A DNA stretch of 64,000 nucleotides from Variimorphobacter saccharofermentans (GCF_014174405.1 NZ_JACEGA010000001.1:3942501-4006500); one strand, 5' to 3'. Shown: positions 28,054 through 37,576, counted from the stretch's first letter. Program-made: numbers and translations. The notes: generated by a model from the letters alone, not told the origin.

Positions 28054-28517
28054 TAAATACCACTCTGTCGTGGGGTAAATGCTATTAGCCTCGTCGGGGC
28101 AATCTCATTTATCCACTAACGAGGTCTATCTCCATTGCAGTTATCCACAATAATCTTCAAAGATTGCGGTTTTCGTTCATAATTTCTTCTATCTTTTTTT
28201 CCTCTCTTTTCTTCCTCATTTTCTGTTCTTACTTCATTGTTTCAAGGAAGTGAAAAGAGCTGTGATGCTTGATTTTCAAGGGTTCTACGTTTATTTTTCT
28301 TGGATTTTTCTAATGTTAATTTGTAGAAGCGTTGCGTGGTCTGGTTCTGAAATGGGTAAAAAAATAGACCTGAGACGGGGCGGTTTAAGGCCCTATCTAG
28401 GTCTGTAACGAGGTTAATTTCGTTTTTATTTTCGTTTTAATTTTCTACTTGTTCGAGGATAATTGCGGTTGCCTCAACGATGAGACGAGGTGCCCGGCGA
28501 CAAACGTTCCCTTTCCT
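28054..28517. other. Region between repeat array and recR, no gene seen
   Basis: 464 bp. Several short GC-richer motifs recur (CCTCGTCGGGGC, ACGAGGT, GACGAGGTGC), including ACGAGG at about 28119, 28408 and 28493. A hairpin-like stretch TAGACCTGAGACGGGGC...CTAGGTCT lies at 28368-28407. This is where the transposon end and its attachment site downstream of recR would be expected. I could not fix the exact end. Confidence 0.4.
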
Positions 28518-29114
28518 CTACAACTCAATTCTACCTTCAAATGCTCTAAGTAGCGTCACCTCATCAATGTATTCCAGATCTCCGCCCACCGGAATTCCGC
28601 TGGCAATGCGGCTGACCTTAATCCCAGCCGGTTTTATCAACTTGCTGAGATACATGGCGGTGGCTTCTCCCTCCAGACTGGAATTCGTTGCGATAATAAC
28701 CTCGTCCACATCCCCTTGAAGACGCAGCATCAGCTCCTTCAGCTTAATATCTGCAGGGCCGATACCTAACATGGGCGAAATAGCTCCATGAAGCACATGA
28801 TATACTCCATCGAATTTACCCGTCTTCTCATAGGCTGCTAAGTCACGGGGATTCTCGACTACCATGATCTGCTTTTTGTTCCTTGCAAGGGAAGAACAAA
28901 TGGGACAAAGTTCTTTGTCCGTAAGGGTTAAGCACTCACCGCAATATCTTACGTTCTTCTTTGCCTCGATGATGGAATTGGACAGATTCTCTACCTGATC
29001 CTGTGGCATATTGATGATATGAAATGCCAGTCTTTGCGCTGTCTTGGTACCAATTCCGGGTAATCGCGACAATTCCTCTATTAACTTACTGATTTGCCTG
29101 CTATAGTAATCCAT
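28518..29114 (-). CDS. recR: Recombination mediator protein RecR
   Basis: A 198-residue full-length RecR. N-terminal helix-hairpin-helix ([18 protein letters not shown]), zinc finger [16 protein letters not shown] at residues about 57-72, then the Toprim domain with [15 protein letters not shown], and the C-terminal [18 protein letters not shown]. RecR acts with RecO/RecF to load RecA on gaps. Its start is adjacent to the stop of ebfC, in the conserved dnaX-ebfC-recR order. Confidence 0.97.
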   Translation of the reverse strand: MDYYSRQISKLIEELSRLPGIGTKTAQRLAFHIINMPQDQVENLSNSIIEAKKNVRYCGECLTLTDKELCPICSSLARNKKQIMVVENPRDLAAYEKTGKFDGVYHVLHGAISPMLGIGPADIKLKELMLRLQGDVDEVIIATNSSLEGEATAMYLSKLIKPAGIKVSRIASGIPVGGDLEYIDEVTLLRAFEGRIEL

Positions 29115-29467
29115 TAGAACGGAAAGCCTCCAAAGCCGTTGAGTCCTCCTGTTATGTCACCCATAACGGCAGAGGATTCCTCCTCCATCTTACGCAGTGC
29201 TTCATTAGCCGCTGCTACAATTAAATCCTCAAGCATCTCTATATCATCCGGATCAACAACTTCCTTGGAAAGCTTCACGGAGACAATTTCTTTCTTACCG
29301 GACACCTTAACAGTTACGGCTCCGCCGCCGGCACTTGCCTCCCACTCCTTTTCTTCCAATTCTTTTGTCTTCTCTTCCATTTGCTTTTGCATTCTCTGAG
29401 CCTGTTTCATTAAATTTCCCATATTACCAGGAATACCGCCTCCGGGAAATCCGCCTCTTTTACCCAT
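29114..29467 (-). CDS. ebfC: Nucleoid-associated protein YbaB/EbfC
   Basis: 117 residues from ATG at 29467 ([10 protein letters not shown]), with AAAGGAGAA upstream; an open frame to 29554 is longer but lacks support. Gly/Met-rich start, coiled-coil [20 protein letters not shown], then [19 protein letters not shown]. EbfC dimers bind DNA. Located between dnaX and recR as in most Firmicutes. Confidence 0.95.
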   Translation of the reverse strand: MGKRGGFPGGGIPGNMGNLMKQAQRMQKQMEEKTKELEEKEWEASAGGGAVTVKVSGKKEIVSVKLSKEVVDPDDIEMLEDLIVAAANEALRKMEEESSAVMGDITGGLNGFGGFPF

Positions 29468-29624
29468 TTCATTATTCTCCTTTCTCACACGGACAATATC
29501 AATAAGCATGATTGCAATCGAAGTGATTGCATATCTGTCCGTTCTACCTTTCATATGTGATAGATTCTACCATATATGTCTTACTTTACACAATAACATT
29601 ATTTGAAATCTGGCCAAGTTGTCA

Positions 29625-31193
29625 TTATTCATATTGAATTGGCATCTTTACCAGCTTTGATAAGTCCGGCACTTCTTCTAATCGTTCCTTCTCTCTATCC
29701 AGATATCTGGTGTTCAGTTGAACCTGTTTCTGAATCATTTGCGCAATGGTATCCTTAATTAATGTCATGTGATTTTCCCGATCAATAATATCCTTATCAA
29801 GAGGATTGGTTACCACCAGCAAGAGCCCATTCCCATCTATACTAAGTGTTGCCGACTGCAATACGGAGCCTAAGGCTGGTGACTTCTTCGTGATCTGGGC
29901 TATAATGCTCTTCCAGTTATTCGCCGCATCCTTAATATCCTCCGGTAATGCCTCCTGCAATACTACCGGTTTCTTCTCTTCCTGAGCCTTCTGTGGTTCG
30001 CCCGTATTAGAGGTAACACCGGAGGAGACCACCACTCCGTTCTCCAGCTTTTCCTCTAATCGTTTGATTCGATCAAGGATGGAATCTAAGTTTTGCTCCA
30101 TCTCAGGCTTGCATAGCTTAATTAATGCTATTTCAATTAACACTCTCTTTCTGGAGGCATATCGTATCTGATTGGATAGCTCAGAAAAAACGCGGATATA
30201 GCGCATAAGTGTCTGTTCTTCAACCTCTGCCGCTTCCTTTTGTAATAATGCCATGTTTTCTGACGATATCTCAATTACCATATCGGAGATGTCATCTGTA
30301 GTCTTAAGCAAAAGCAGATTTCGTAAATACCAGATAAAGTCTATGGTAAATTGCCCTAGCTCCCGGCCAACACTTTCAATCTCATCCAGTAATCGGATGC
30401 AGCCCGTAACCTCTTGGGCCTGAATCAATCTCAGAAGCCTCGTAAACACTTGGGTGTCCACTGCACCAAGAACCTCAAGCACATTATCATAGGTCAACGT
30501 CTTTCCTAAGTAGAAGGAAATACATTGATCCAGCAAGCTTAAGGCGTCACGCATGGAACCATCAGCTACACGGGCAACATAACGGAGTGCTTTCTCCTCC
30601 GCATCAACGCTCTCAGCCTGTACCAGCTCCTTCAGACGCTCCGTTATAGTATCAATGGTAATTCGTTTGAAATCATATCTCTGGCACCTGGACAGAATCG
30701 TTACGGGGATTTTATGAACCTCGGTGGTAGCCAAGATAAAGATTACATAGGACGGTGGCTCTTCTATGGTCTTAAGTAGAGCATTAAATGCTCCGGTGGA
30801 TAGCATATGAACCTCATCGATGATGTATACTTTATAGCGGCCCTCCGTCGGAGAATACCTTACCTCTTCCACGATTTCACGAACATTATCTACACCATTA
30901 TTGGAGGCAGCATCTATCTCAATGACATTCATTGAGGTCTGAGCCGTAATTCCCCTGCACATACGACATTCATTACATGGATTACCGTCCACGGGATGCT
31001 CGCAGTTCACCGTCTTGGCAAATAGCTTGGCAATCGTCGTCTTACCGGTACCTCTCGTGCCTGTGAACAGGTAGGCGTGTCCGATTCGTTCCGCTTTTAT
31101 TTGATTTTTTAATGTGGTTACAATATGTTCCTGCCCTTTTACATCATAGAAATTGTCGGGTCGAAACTTTCTGTATAATGCTGTATATGACAT
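29625..31193 (-). CDS. dnaX: DNA polymerase III subunits gamma and tau
   Basis: 522 residues. Walker A GTRGTGKTT at about 46-54, zinc module CEHPVDGNPCNECRMC, Walker B/DEVH box (VYIIDEVHMLSTGAFNALLK) and sensor SRCQRYDF, followed by domain III and a tau-like C-terminal part with QEEKKP linker. It is the clamp-loader ATPase of the replisome. The first 55 bp of the gene overlap the end of the HD-GYP gene upstream, in a different frame. Confidence 0.97.
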   Translation of the reverse strand: MSYTALYRKFRPDNFYDVKGQEHIVTTLKNQIKAERIGHAYLFTGTRGTGKTTIAKLFAKTVNCEHPVDGNPCNECRMCRGITAQTSMNVIEIDAASNNGVDNVREIVEEVRYSPTEGRYKVYIIDEVHMLSTGAFNALLKTIEEPPSYVIFILATTEVHKIPVTILSRCQRYDFKRITIDTITERLKELVQAESVDAEEKALRYVARVADGSMRDALSLLDQCISFYLGKTLTYDNVLEVLGAVDTQVFTRLLRLIQAQEVTGCIRLLDEIESVGRELGQFTIDFIWYLRNLLLLKTTDDISDMVIEISSENMALLQKEAAEVEEQTLMRYIRVFSELSNQIRYASRKRVLIEIALIKLCKPEMEQNLDSILDRIKRLEEKLENGVVVSSGVTSNTGEPQKAQEEKKPVVLQEALPEDIKDAANNWKSIIAQITKKSPALGSVLQSATLSIDGNGLLLVVTNPLDKDIIDRENHMTLIKDTIAQMIQKQVQLNTRYLDREKERLEEVPDLSKLVKMPIQYE

Positions 31194-32239
31194 AAGAAAT
31201 CTCCCTCTATCGTGTCACTGTCCTGCTTCTTAGAAAGTACCTCTTCAAAGCGTTCTTGGGCAGCCTCAAAAATATCTACTAAATCCGGATCAAACAAACT
31301 GCCTTTCCCTTCCAGGATAATTGCCTTGGCTTCCTGATGGGAATATGCATCCTTATAGGATCTTCTGGACGTAATTGCATCGTACACGTCCGCAATTGCC
31401 ATAATTCTTGCATAGATGGGTATTTCGTTTCCCTTTAAACCATTCGGATATCCAGAACCATCCCATCTTTCGTGATGACAATATGCAATGTCCTTTGCAA
31501 GATATAACCATCTGGCACCACCCGTCTCTCGGATGATTTTCTCAAATGCCAGCTTACCCAGTGTTGTATGCTGCTTCATGTATTCATATTCATTATCATT
31601 CAGAGAGGTTGCTTTCCGCAGAATATCATCCGTGATACCGATCTTTCCGATATCATGAAGTGCTGCAGAACGCAGAAGATCATTGCGATCCTCCATCTGA
31701 ATAACCTCTTTATAGTAATCCCCTTGGAGTGCCTCCTCCAGTAGAAGCTTAAAATAATGAGTTGTATTCTTTAAATGTCCGCCCGTCATCATATCTCTGC
31801 ACTCTACAAGCTCTGCAAAGCTGATGGATACGGCATCCAGGTATTTCTCCACATAAGACCGATCATTTCGCAAGGAATATAGCTCCAGACAGGCATTAAC
31901 CCGGTGTATCAGCAACTCCGTAGTAGTATGCATGGGTATAATATCTCCTACGCCTCTCCTCAACGCCTCATGCTCCAGTTCGCTACTGCTTTCTCTGACC
32001 AAAAAAATAAACGGTATCCTCTTTCTCCTTGATTGCTCCTCAATAACCTGATATACCTTACTACAATCAGAGCTCACATCTGTTACCGTATATAAAACCA
32101 TATCGATCTGATCCTGTATCAGATCCAGCGTCAATTCCATATCAACCGGAAGTGAGGTGACATGATACCTTCCCTGGAACGCCTGCATTGCCGCAGAATG
32201 AATGGAGGTATCGTCCCCTGCGATTAAGACATGTTTCAT
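31139..32239 (-). CDS. HD-GYP phosphodiesterase with degenerate receiver domain
   Basis: 366 residues from ATG at 32239 (MKHVLIAGDD), chosen because AAGGAGG lies upstream. Residues 1-120 look like a response-regulator receiver, but the phosphoacceptor position near residue 51 (MVLYTVTD) appears not to be Asp. The HD-GYP domain has HDIGKIG at 195-201 and HHERWDGSGYPNGLKG further on, the motifs of cyclic-di-GMP phosphodiesterases. The C-terminus overlaps dnaX by 55 bp, so the two are coupled. Confidence 0.92.
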   Translation of the reverse strand: MKHVLIAGDDTSIHSAAMQAFQGRYHVTSLPVDMELTLDLIQDQIDMVLYTVTDVSSDCSKVYQVIEEQSRRKRIPFIFLVRESSSELEHEALRRGVGDIIPMHTTTELLIHRVNACLELYSLRNDRSYVEKYLDAVSISFAELVECRDMMTGGHLKNTTHYFKLLLEEALQGDYYKEVIQMEDRNDLLRSAALHDIGKIGITDDILRKATSLNDNEYEYMKQHTTLGKLAFEKIIRETGGARWLYLAKDIAYCHHERWDGSGYPNGLKGNEIPIYARIMAIADVYDAITSRRSYKDAYSHQEAKAIILEGKGSLFDPDLVDIFEAAQERFEEVLSKKQDSDTIEGDFLCHIQHYTESFDPTISMM

Positions 32240-32292
32240 GTGTCCATACACCTCCTTATTATGGTTATGTAATACCATGTCTCTTTGGCATG

Positions 32293-32329
32293 GACTGAAG
32301 GTTCCGCTATTCTCCTTCAGTCAGTTTTT
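32293..32329. terminator. Hairpin upstream of the HD-GYP gene
   Basis: GACTGAAGG (32293-32301) pairs with CCTTCAGTC (32314-32322), followed on the plus strand by AGTTTTTC. The T run suits plus-strand transcription, yet no plus-strand gene is upstream. It lies between the M15 peptidase and HD-GYP genes, so on the minus strand it may work as a transcript-5'-end structure. Confidence 0.5.
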
Positions 32330-32391
32330 CTCATATATTCATATATTATAGCACTTAAAGGTACCAATATCAATCAATCGTATCGCCTAAG

Positions 32392-33381
32392 CTAATTAGG
32401 TTTCTTCTCAAAATGCTGATAATCCTTCGAGTTTTTCCATGAACCACCCCAGGTAAAGCCCCGACTAATAAACGCTTTATAGCAGGGATCCTCCGTATCA
32501 ATATAATATGGGCAGTCAAGAGAACGATCTGCATATTTCTTGCCATTTTCCGGAGTAACCACCTGTTTTCCATTTTGATTTCTGACATAGGGATTATAAA
32601 GAGGATTTATATCGATGGCCGTTCCAAAGCTATGATTGGATACACGGTCCGTTCCATCTATATTTCGATAGTTGAAGGCCGATGAATTATTATCTGCCAT
32701 GGAGGCATTGTCATCTGCGTCATACTCATCCACCAGCACCATTCGTTCAATGGGATATTTAAGTTCATACAGTTCTTTGAAAATATCAATGATATCCCCG
32801 GCTATGGCTTTATTCACAATCAGCTCTCCCTGATGCACCTCCCCATCAAAACCGTAATGCATCACCTTCACGTACCGAAGCTCATCATAGGGAACATCAC
32901 AATTCTTACCGTAGGATTTCCCGTTAATTCTTTGTTTAATCTCTTCCGATATGATTTCAGATGAAAATTGAATAGAATCTTCCTGAGCTAGCACTTCTTC
33001 TGCCCCTCCTTCCTTCTCCGAGTTAGTGACAGAAGCTGTATTTAGCTGATCTGGCACACCGGTGCTTTCCTGTTCTTGATTTTTCTCTGGGAGAAAATTA
33101 TTCTCCTGGTAGATGGCATTTTCTTGATTGATGGGATCCGGGATCTCTGTAGCGGATGGTAACTTCTTCATATTCGATATGGTTTCCCATGCAATCTTCT
33201 GAACCTCCTGCCCCGGAACATTTACTTCCTCCTGCTCGGATTGATCCACAAGATGCGGTTCCTGTTTCTCTTGAAACAAATCCTTCTTTCTATTTAATCG
33301 ATAAGCAAATATGAGAATAAGCAAAAGCAATATTCCTATTACAATACCTATTATCAATGCCATTTTCTTATTCCTATTCAT
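32392..33381 (-). CDS. M15 (VanY-like) D-Ala-D-Ala carboxypeptidase
   Basis: 329 residues. Membrane helix at about 7-26, a long Glu/Gln-rich linker, then an M15 peptidase domain: SNHSFGTAIDINP supplies the zinc His and Asp, and WGGSWKNSKDYQHFE the last His. It should trim D-Ala from peptidoglycan stem peptides outside the cell. A second predicted stretch (YGFDGEVHQGELIVN) is typical of this group. Confidence 0.92.
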   Translation of the reverse strand: MNRNKKMALIIGIVIGILLLLILIFAYRLNRKKDLFQEKQEPHLVDQSEQEEVNVPGQEVQKIAWETISNMKKLPSATEIPDPINQENAIYQENNFLPEKNQEQESTGVPDQLNTASVTNSEKEGGAEEVLAQEDSIQFSSEIISEEIKQRINGKSYGKNCDVPYDELRYVKVMHYGFDGEVHQGELIVNKAIAGDIIDIFKELYELKYPIERMVLVDEYDADDNASMADNNSSAFNYRNIDGTDRVSNHSFGTAIDINPLYNPYVRNQNGKQVVTPENGKKYADRSLDCPYYIDTEDPCYKAFISRGFTWGGSWKNSKDYQHFEKKPN

Positions 33382-33441
33382 AGAAGCCCCACCTTCTGAT
33401 TGGACACCTAATGATTCTGATAAAGAAAAAGGAAGAAGGGT

Positions 33442-33711
33442 TTAGTCTTCTTCGATCACATGAATTTCCAGATAATCAAAATCAATTGGTTCAATAAAGT
33501 TATCCTGAGTAAATCTCGTCTTATCATGTCTTTTAAAGTCAGCTATGGTAGACTCCAGCCATATTGGTTTGGATAAATCATAGCTGTTGCAGATATCATC
33601 AATTGCTGCAAACACCTTCTGAGTCCTACGAAGCTCCCCATTGTCATTGCATACCACCATATCCTTAATCATTCTGTTTTCTTTGAATACCTTTGCCCAT
33701 AAACGAAACAT
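33442..33711 (-). CDS. Small conserved protein of unknown function
   Basis: An 89-residue acidic protein beginning MFRLWAKVFKENRMIKD and ending DFDYLEIHVIEED. I recall near-identical layouts in Lachnospiraceae but no named function. Preceded by an A/G-rich site after 33711 and followed closely by the M15 peptidase gene on the same strand. Confidence 0.6.
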   Translation of the reverse strand: MFRLWAKVFKENRMIKDMVVCNDNGELRRTQKVFAAIDDICNSYDLSKPIWLESTIADFKRHDKTRFTQDNFIEPIDFDYLEIHVIEED

Positions 33712-33877
33712 GCTATTTCCCCTTTTTCTTTATCCGTTAATCCCTATCGGGTTGTAGTTCAGCCTTGCCAACTTGTCCTTGTCAGTATATAATTATACTG
33801 TTATCGAATATAATTATTATATATGAATGTGAGATAAAAGCAATGGCATTTTCACGTTAATCCGAAAGGAGGCAGAG

Positions 33878-34396
33878 ATGGAGGGAAGCAAACGAAGGGA
33901 GCTCTTGGTCAAAATGCTGTCTGAACAATCGGAACCGGTCTCCGGGGGAGAATTGTCGAAGCGCCTGGGTGTCAGCCGCCAGGTAATCGTACAGGATATC
34001 GCTTTGTTACGAGCATCAGAGGTCAATATTATATCAACGACAAAAGGTTACCTAATATATCAGGCAGAGAACAAACAGGTTAAGCGGTTGATGAAGGTTC
34101 GACATACAACCGAGCAGATTGAGGATGAGCTCTGTACCATTGTTGATAATGGTGGAAAGGTTCTGGATGTACTGGTTACCCATCAGATATACGGACCCAT
34201 TACTACTGCGTTAACCATACGAAACCGTCAGGATGTATATGATTTCGTGAAAAAGGTTCATGAAAAAAAGATCGTCCCATTAAAGGATCTGACAGATGGG
34301 GTACATCAGCATACGGTGGAAACAGATTCCGAAGCATCACTGGATCGGGTGGAACAGGCTTTGGATCAAAAAGGTTATCTAATTAGAAGCGAGTGA
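33878..34396 (+). CDS. niaR: NAD-biosynthesis repressor NiaR (HTH + 3H)
   Basis: 172 residues. N-terminal helix-turn-helix (LVKMLSEQSEPVSGGELSKR then VSRQVIVQDIALLRASEV), then the 3H domain named for three conserved His: VRHTTEQIEDEL, VTHQIYGPI, DGVHQHTVE. NiaR senses nicotinic acid (with metal bound by the His) and represses NAD synthesis/uptake genes. The 172-residue length and domain order are typical. No nad or nia target gene is in the window. Confidence 0.93.
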   Translation: MEGSKRRELLVKMLSEQSEPVSGGELSKRLGVSRQVIVQDIALLRASEVNIISTTKGYLIYQAENKQVKRLMKVRHTTEQIEDELCTIVDNGGKVLDVLVTHQIYGPITTALTIRNRQDVYDFVKKVHEKKIVPLKDLTDGVHQHTVETDSEASLDRVEQALDQKGYLIRSE

Positions 34397-34438
34397 GATT
34401 GATATTCGGAATCCTCCTATATCACCCTCACTCGTTTT
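34390..34438 (+). terminator. Terminator of niaR (possibly bidirectional)
   Basis: CGAGTGAG (34390-34397) pairs with CTCACTCG (34427-34434), followed by TTTTGATTTT. It overlaps the niaR stop region and lies between two convergent genes, so it can serve both. Confidence 0.8.
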
Positions 34439-34452
34439 GATTTTCCCACTTT

Positions 34453-35358
34453 TTAGCGAAGTAACAACATGGGATTTACTGTCTGCTCATTTTCAAGTAC
34501 TTGAAAATACAGGTTGCTGCCTTCTAATGTATAATATTTTGTCGGTTCACTAACTGTACCGATGATATCTCCCTCATTTACCATATCTCCAACCTCAAGG
34601 GATACATTATCTAATTGACCGTAAACCACACTGTATCCATCACCGATATTTACCGTAACAGTGAGTCCAGTCTCTTCATTATCTGTATCGATGCTGCTTA
34701 CGATACCTGTTGCTGCTGCCTTTACTTCTGTTCCCACTTCTGCATCAATAATGATGGCAGGGTTACATTTATACTGCATCAAAGTTGCAAAATAAATCGT
34801 ATGATCCATACTATAGTTCATAATAACATTACCATTCACAGGCCATAGGAGACCCTCGTCTGCTTTAAAGGACAGATTTTCCATAGCCTTGGTATTGTCT
34901 GCTTGAACTGTTTTACTGTTTGCTTCAACTGATTCCGGGGCTTCCGCCTTTGCTGTCTCATTCGACTGCGTATCCTGCGCTACCTCGGTATCATCCTTGA
35001 CGGTATCGGCATACCCTTCGTATTCAATCTGATTGCCGTTGCTTTCCACCACTTGTGGCGTCTCATCCGTTGTAGTATCATTTGCTACAGTATCATTCGT
35101 TGAATTACTTCCATTATTAGCAATCCCCTCCGATACCGGGTTATTTTCAGCCAATTGATTATCCTCCTCATTGGCTGCTATGTTTTCATCGGTCTCATTC
35201 AGATCCACATAATTCTCATCCTCACTATTTTGGTTTGAGGTCATTTGTGATCCTAAGAATGCTACTGCAGCGATAGCAATCACTCCGACAAACAACAATA
35301 CATAATAACCTTTTCCTTTGAAAAATTCAGTAAATCTGTTCTTTTTCACTGTTATCAC
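34453..35358 (-). CDS. SpoIIQ-like LytM (M23-fold) protein, degenerate
   Basis: 301 residues. Membrane helix at about 17-36, Asn/Glu/Thr-rich linker, then a LytM fold from about residue 165 (GLLWPVNGNVIMNYSMD). The zinc ligands look replaced: CNPAIIIDA at the HxxxD place, VVYGQLDN where active enzymes have Y(A/G)HL, and LYFQVLEN where they have HLHFE. It thus looks like the catalytically dead SpoIIQ that forms the mother cell-forespore channel with SpoIIIAH. The sporulation role is inferred from fold and family. Confidence 0.75.
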   Translation of the reverse strand: MITVKKNRFTEFFKGKGYYVLLFVGVIAIAAVAFLGSQMTSNQNSEDENYVDLNETDENIAANEEDNQLAENNPVSEGIANNGSNSTNDTVANDTTTDETPQVVESNGNQIEYEGYADTVKDDTEVAQDTQSNETAKAEAPESVEANSKTVQADNTKAMENLSFKADEGLLWPVNGNVIMNYSMDHTIYFATLMQYKCNPAIIIDAEVGTEVKAAATGIVSSIDTDNEETGLTVTVNIGDGYSVVYGQLDNVSLEVGDMVNEGDIIGTVSEPTKYYTLEGSNLYFQVLENEQTVNPMLLLR

Positions 35359-35928
35359 CTCAATTATATTCTTCTCAGATAATAATTTATTTATACCTCA
35401 CTCTTTACCGAGTTTGATTATTTTAAACACTCATGGAAAAGGTTTGAATATCAGCCTAGTTAATTTCCTCTAAAAGAGCCGGAAATTGCATGAGTAATTT
35501 AATATTCATATTATTTCCTTGTATTCAATTTTTAATCTGAAATTTAAAAGAAGTTTGAGGAAGTTTTTGAAGAAATAATAGATAAAATAGTTGATGAAAG
35601 AATTGATGAAGCTATTGGCGAAGTGATTGATAAAGTCTTAATAAATTCAATAATGAATTCTTTAATGAATTTCTAGAAGAAATGAAAGGTATGTAAACAG
35701 TAATATCCGGTATCAGATTACCATTTACAATCATTGAAAGATCATCCGTTTCATTAATTTGCCTAGGGAGAATTGAGATGTTCCCATCTGACAAAGGAAT
35801 ACAGTAGATTTACTTCCAAGTAGTGTAACTGGCAATCCGATACCGGATATTGTTCAGTAGAATATTATTATGGTAATTCATTATCTGCACTAGTCTGTAC
35901 CTTCCTTAATATAATATGTAATTCATTA
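35359..35928. other. AT-rich intergenic region with coding-like remnant
   Basis: 570 bp. Plus-strand positions about 35553-35676 read as amphipathic FEEVFEEIIDKIVDERIDEA with no start codon and a stop two codons upstream, so it is probably a remnant. A sequence in the 35690-35850 part is repeated in inverted form (AATATCCGGTATC at 35700 with GATACCGGATATT at 35837), making a large loop of about 150 bp. Confidence 0.45.
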
Positions 35929-36051
35929 CTATTCATCACAGCAGATACAGCCCTCCGAGAACTCTGCGGAGCAGGCAGCTTCCATTGACATTACAAAATC
36001 ATTATTCTCATTCTTACTCTCCGGAATTTTATTAATGTCCTTTTCTCTCAT
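35929..36051 (-). CDS. Small Cys-rich peptide (40 aa)
   Basis: Too short for routine gene finding but preceded by AAGGAGG at 8 bp. The product starts MREKDINKIPESKNENND and ends MEAACSAEFSEGCICCDE. The charged N-terminal half and Cys-rich end (four Cys in 13 residues) resemble the leader/core layout of modified peptides, but no modification enzyme is adjacent. A metal-binding small protein is an alternative. Confidence 0.6.
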   Translation of the reverse strand: MREKDINKIPESKNENNDFVMSMEAACSAEFSEGCICCDE

Positions 36052-36299
36052 ATTACATACCTCCTTAAATTAAAAAACTATCTATATCATATATTGTAGT
36101 AGTGGATTACAATATTAGTAATCATTACTATAATTATATTATATGAATATTTTTCAATAAATCAAGTGTTTTCTGATAATTTGGTGTATGTTCTACGATT
36201 TGAACATTAATCTTATAAAATATCCTTGGTTATTAGTAAAAATGTATAGAAATGGTAGTGTATAGAAATGGTAATGCAATAATTTCTTTTCTTCTTCCC

Positions 36300-36833
36300 T
36301 TACCACTGATAATCAAAATGAATCTTATTCGGATCAAACTTATCTTTCACATTGCCGGTTTCTGCAGGGTAACCGATGGAAAGAATCGCAAATGGTTTAA
36401 TCCCCACCGGCAAGCGTACAAAATCACTGACCATATCAAGCTGCTCCGGTTCGGCAGGATTGGCACCTTGCCATACGCCTCCAAGGCCCAAGGATTGCGC
36501 TGCAATCAGTATATTTTCTGAAGCGGCGGCACAATCATGTTCCCAAAAGCTTGGAAGAGTTGCAGCCTTAGGTTCCCCGCACACAAGAATAGAGACCGGC
36601 GCATTCTTGATTGTATGATACCCTCCGTGAATCTGAGATAATTTGTCCTTGATTTCCTGATCCCGAATCACTACAAAATGCCAGCACCTTTGATTACACG
36701 CAGAGGGAGCATTCATAGCAGCATACAGAAGAACCGTTATGACTTCCTTCGGTACCTCCTTCGCTTGGAACTTTCTAATGCTTCTCCTTTTGAAAATGTC
36801 CATTAATGTCGTATTCTCCATAATATTCTCCAT
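36300..36833 (-). CDS. Nitroreductase-family protein
   Basis: 177 residues of the FMN-dependent nitroreductase fold. FKRRSIRKFQAKEVPKEVI at the start, NAPSACNQRCWHFVVIRD for the FMN pocket, SLGLGGVWQG and a C-terminal LSIGYPAE. Start at 36833, with GAGAGG upstream. It is divergent from an HxlR regulator, the usual arrangement for redox-responsive control. Electron acceptor unknown. Confidence 0.92.
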   Translation of the reverse strand: MENIMENTTLMDIFKRRSIRKFQAKEVPKEVITVLLYAAMNAPSACNQRCWHFVVIRDQEIKDKLSQIHGGYHTIKNAPVSILVCGEPKAATLPSFWEHDCAAASENILIAAQSLGLGGVWQGANPAEPEQLDMVSDFVRLPVGIKPFAILSIGYPAETGNVKDKFDPNKIHFDYQW

Positions 36834-37001
36834 AATTCTTATCCTCTCCTACTATATAATGATTATAAAAATTTTATCGTATGGATTAATATCCATCCTG
36901 TGATATAATTATAGAAAAACAGGAAACAACCTACAAGTACGCACTTTTCAGTAATGTACTTACCAAATGGTAACTAAATATAATACTTAAGCGAGGTTTT
37001 T

Positions 37002-37346
37002 ATGGTTACATTTAACGGAAAAACATATGAATGTCCTTTGGAAATGACAATCGATTTAATCGGAGGTAAATGGAAGGTTCTATTACTATGGCATCTGTCG
37101 AAGGGTCCCCTTCGTTTCAATGAATTAAGCCGCATATTCCCTCATCTTTCCACGAAGATGTTGACTCAGCAATTGAGGGATTTAGAAAGGGATGGCTTAG
37201 TTCACAGGAATATCTATCCTCAGGTTCCACCCAAGGTAGAATACACTCTGACTGATCTAGGTCATAGCATGATGCCCATCCTGCAGGAAATGAATCGCTG
37301 GGGTACATCCCACATAAACACTCAGATCCCCCAGTCGGATCAATGA
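37002..37346 (+). CDS. HxlR-family transcriptional regulator
   Basis: 114 residues with the winged helix of HxlR proteins: CPLEMTIDLIGGKWKVLLLW, FNELSRIFPHLSTKMLTQQL, then YPQVPPKVEYTLTDLG. The Cys at position 9-10 region (YECPLE) is the conserved sensor cysteine of many HxlR regulators responding to reactive electrophiles. Divergent from the nitroreductase gene, which is its likely target. Confidence 0.93.
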   Translation: MVTFNGKTYECPLEMTIDLIGGKWKVLLLWHLSKGPLRFNELSRIFPHLSTKMLTQQLRDLERDGLVHRNIYPQVPPKVEYTLTDLGHSMMPILQEMNRWGTSHINTQIPQSDQ

Positions 37347-37505
37347 TAAATTCGATGGCCAACCAACGGGCATCAGGGTAGCTTTGATGCGGTCTGGGAT
37401 TGCGTGTTCATATACGTAGAGAAGCTGTTCTTCATAATATGAGATTCCATCTTTCTTTGATTCTACTTATTGACATTTCAGGAGAAAGCTATAAAATAAA
37501 AATAT

Positions 37506-37576
37506 GCGGATATGGTTCAATGGTAGAACACGAGCTTCCCAAGCTTGCGACGCGGGTTCGATTCCCGTTATCCGCT
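37506..37576 (+). tRNA. tRNA-Gly (anticodon CCC)
   Basis: The cloverleaf closes: acceptor GCGGATA with TATCCGC and discriminator T, D arm GTTC/GAAC, anticodon stem CGAGC/GCTTG around loop TTCCCAA giving anticodon CCC, and T arm GCGGG/CCCGT around TTCGATT. Intact and followed by its own terminator. Its last 21 bases plus two recur at 48649 and in variant form at 54912, so it is an integration site. Confidence 0.95.

Noticed and set aside
28054..28517. Signal recognition particle RNA near the dnaX-recR cluster, as a Tn7-like attachment site
   Set aside because: No GGAA tetraloop helix or other SRP RNA landmark could be recognised in this stretch.
31139..31193. Overlap of the HD-GYP and dnaX genes as a sign of a wrong start
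   Set aside because: The dnaX N-terminus MSYTALYRKFRPDNF is conserved and cannot start later, and the HD-GYP frame continues past it, so the overlap is real.
35553..35676. Possible small amphipathic peptide (FEEVFEEIIDKIVDERIDEA)
   Set aside because: No start codon or ribosome site and a stop immediately upstream in frame.
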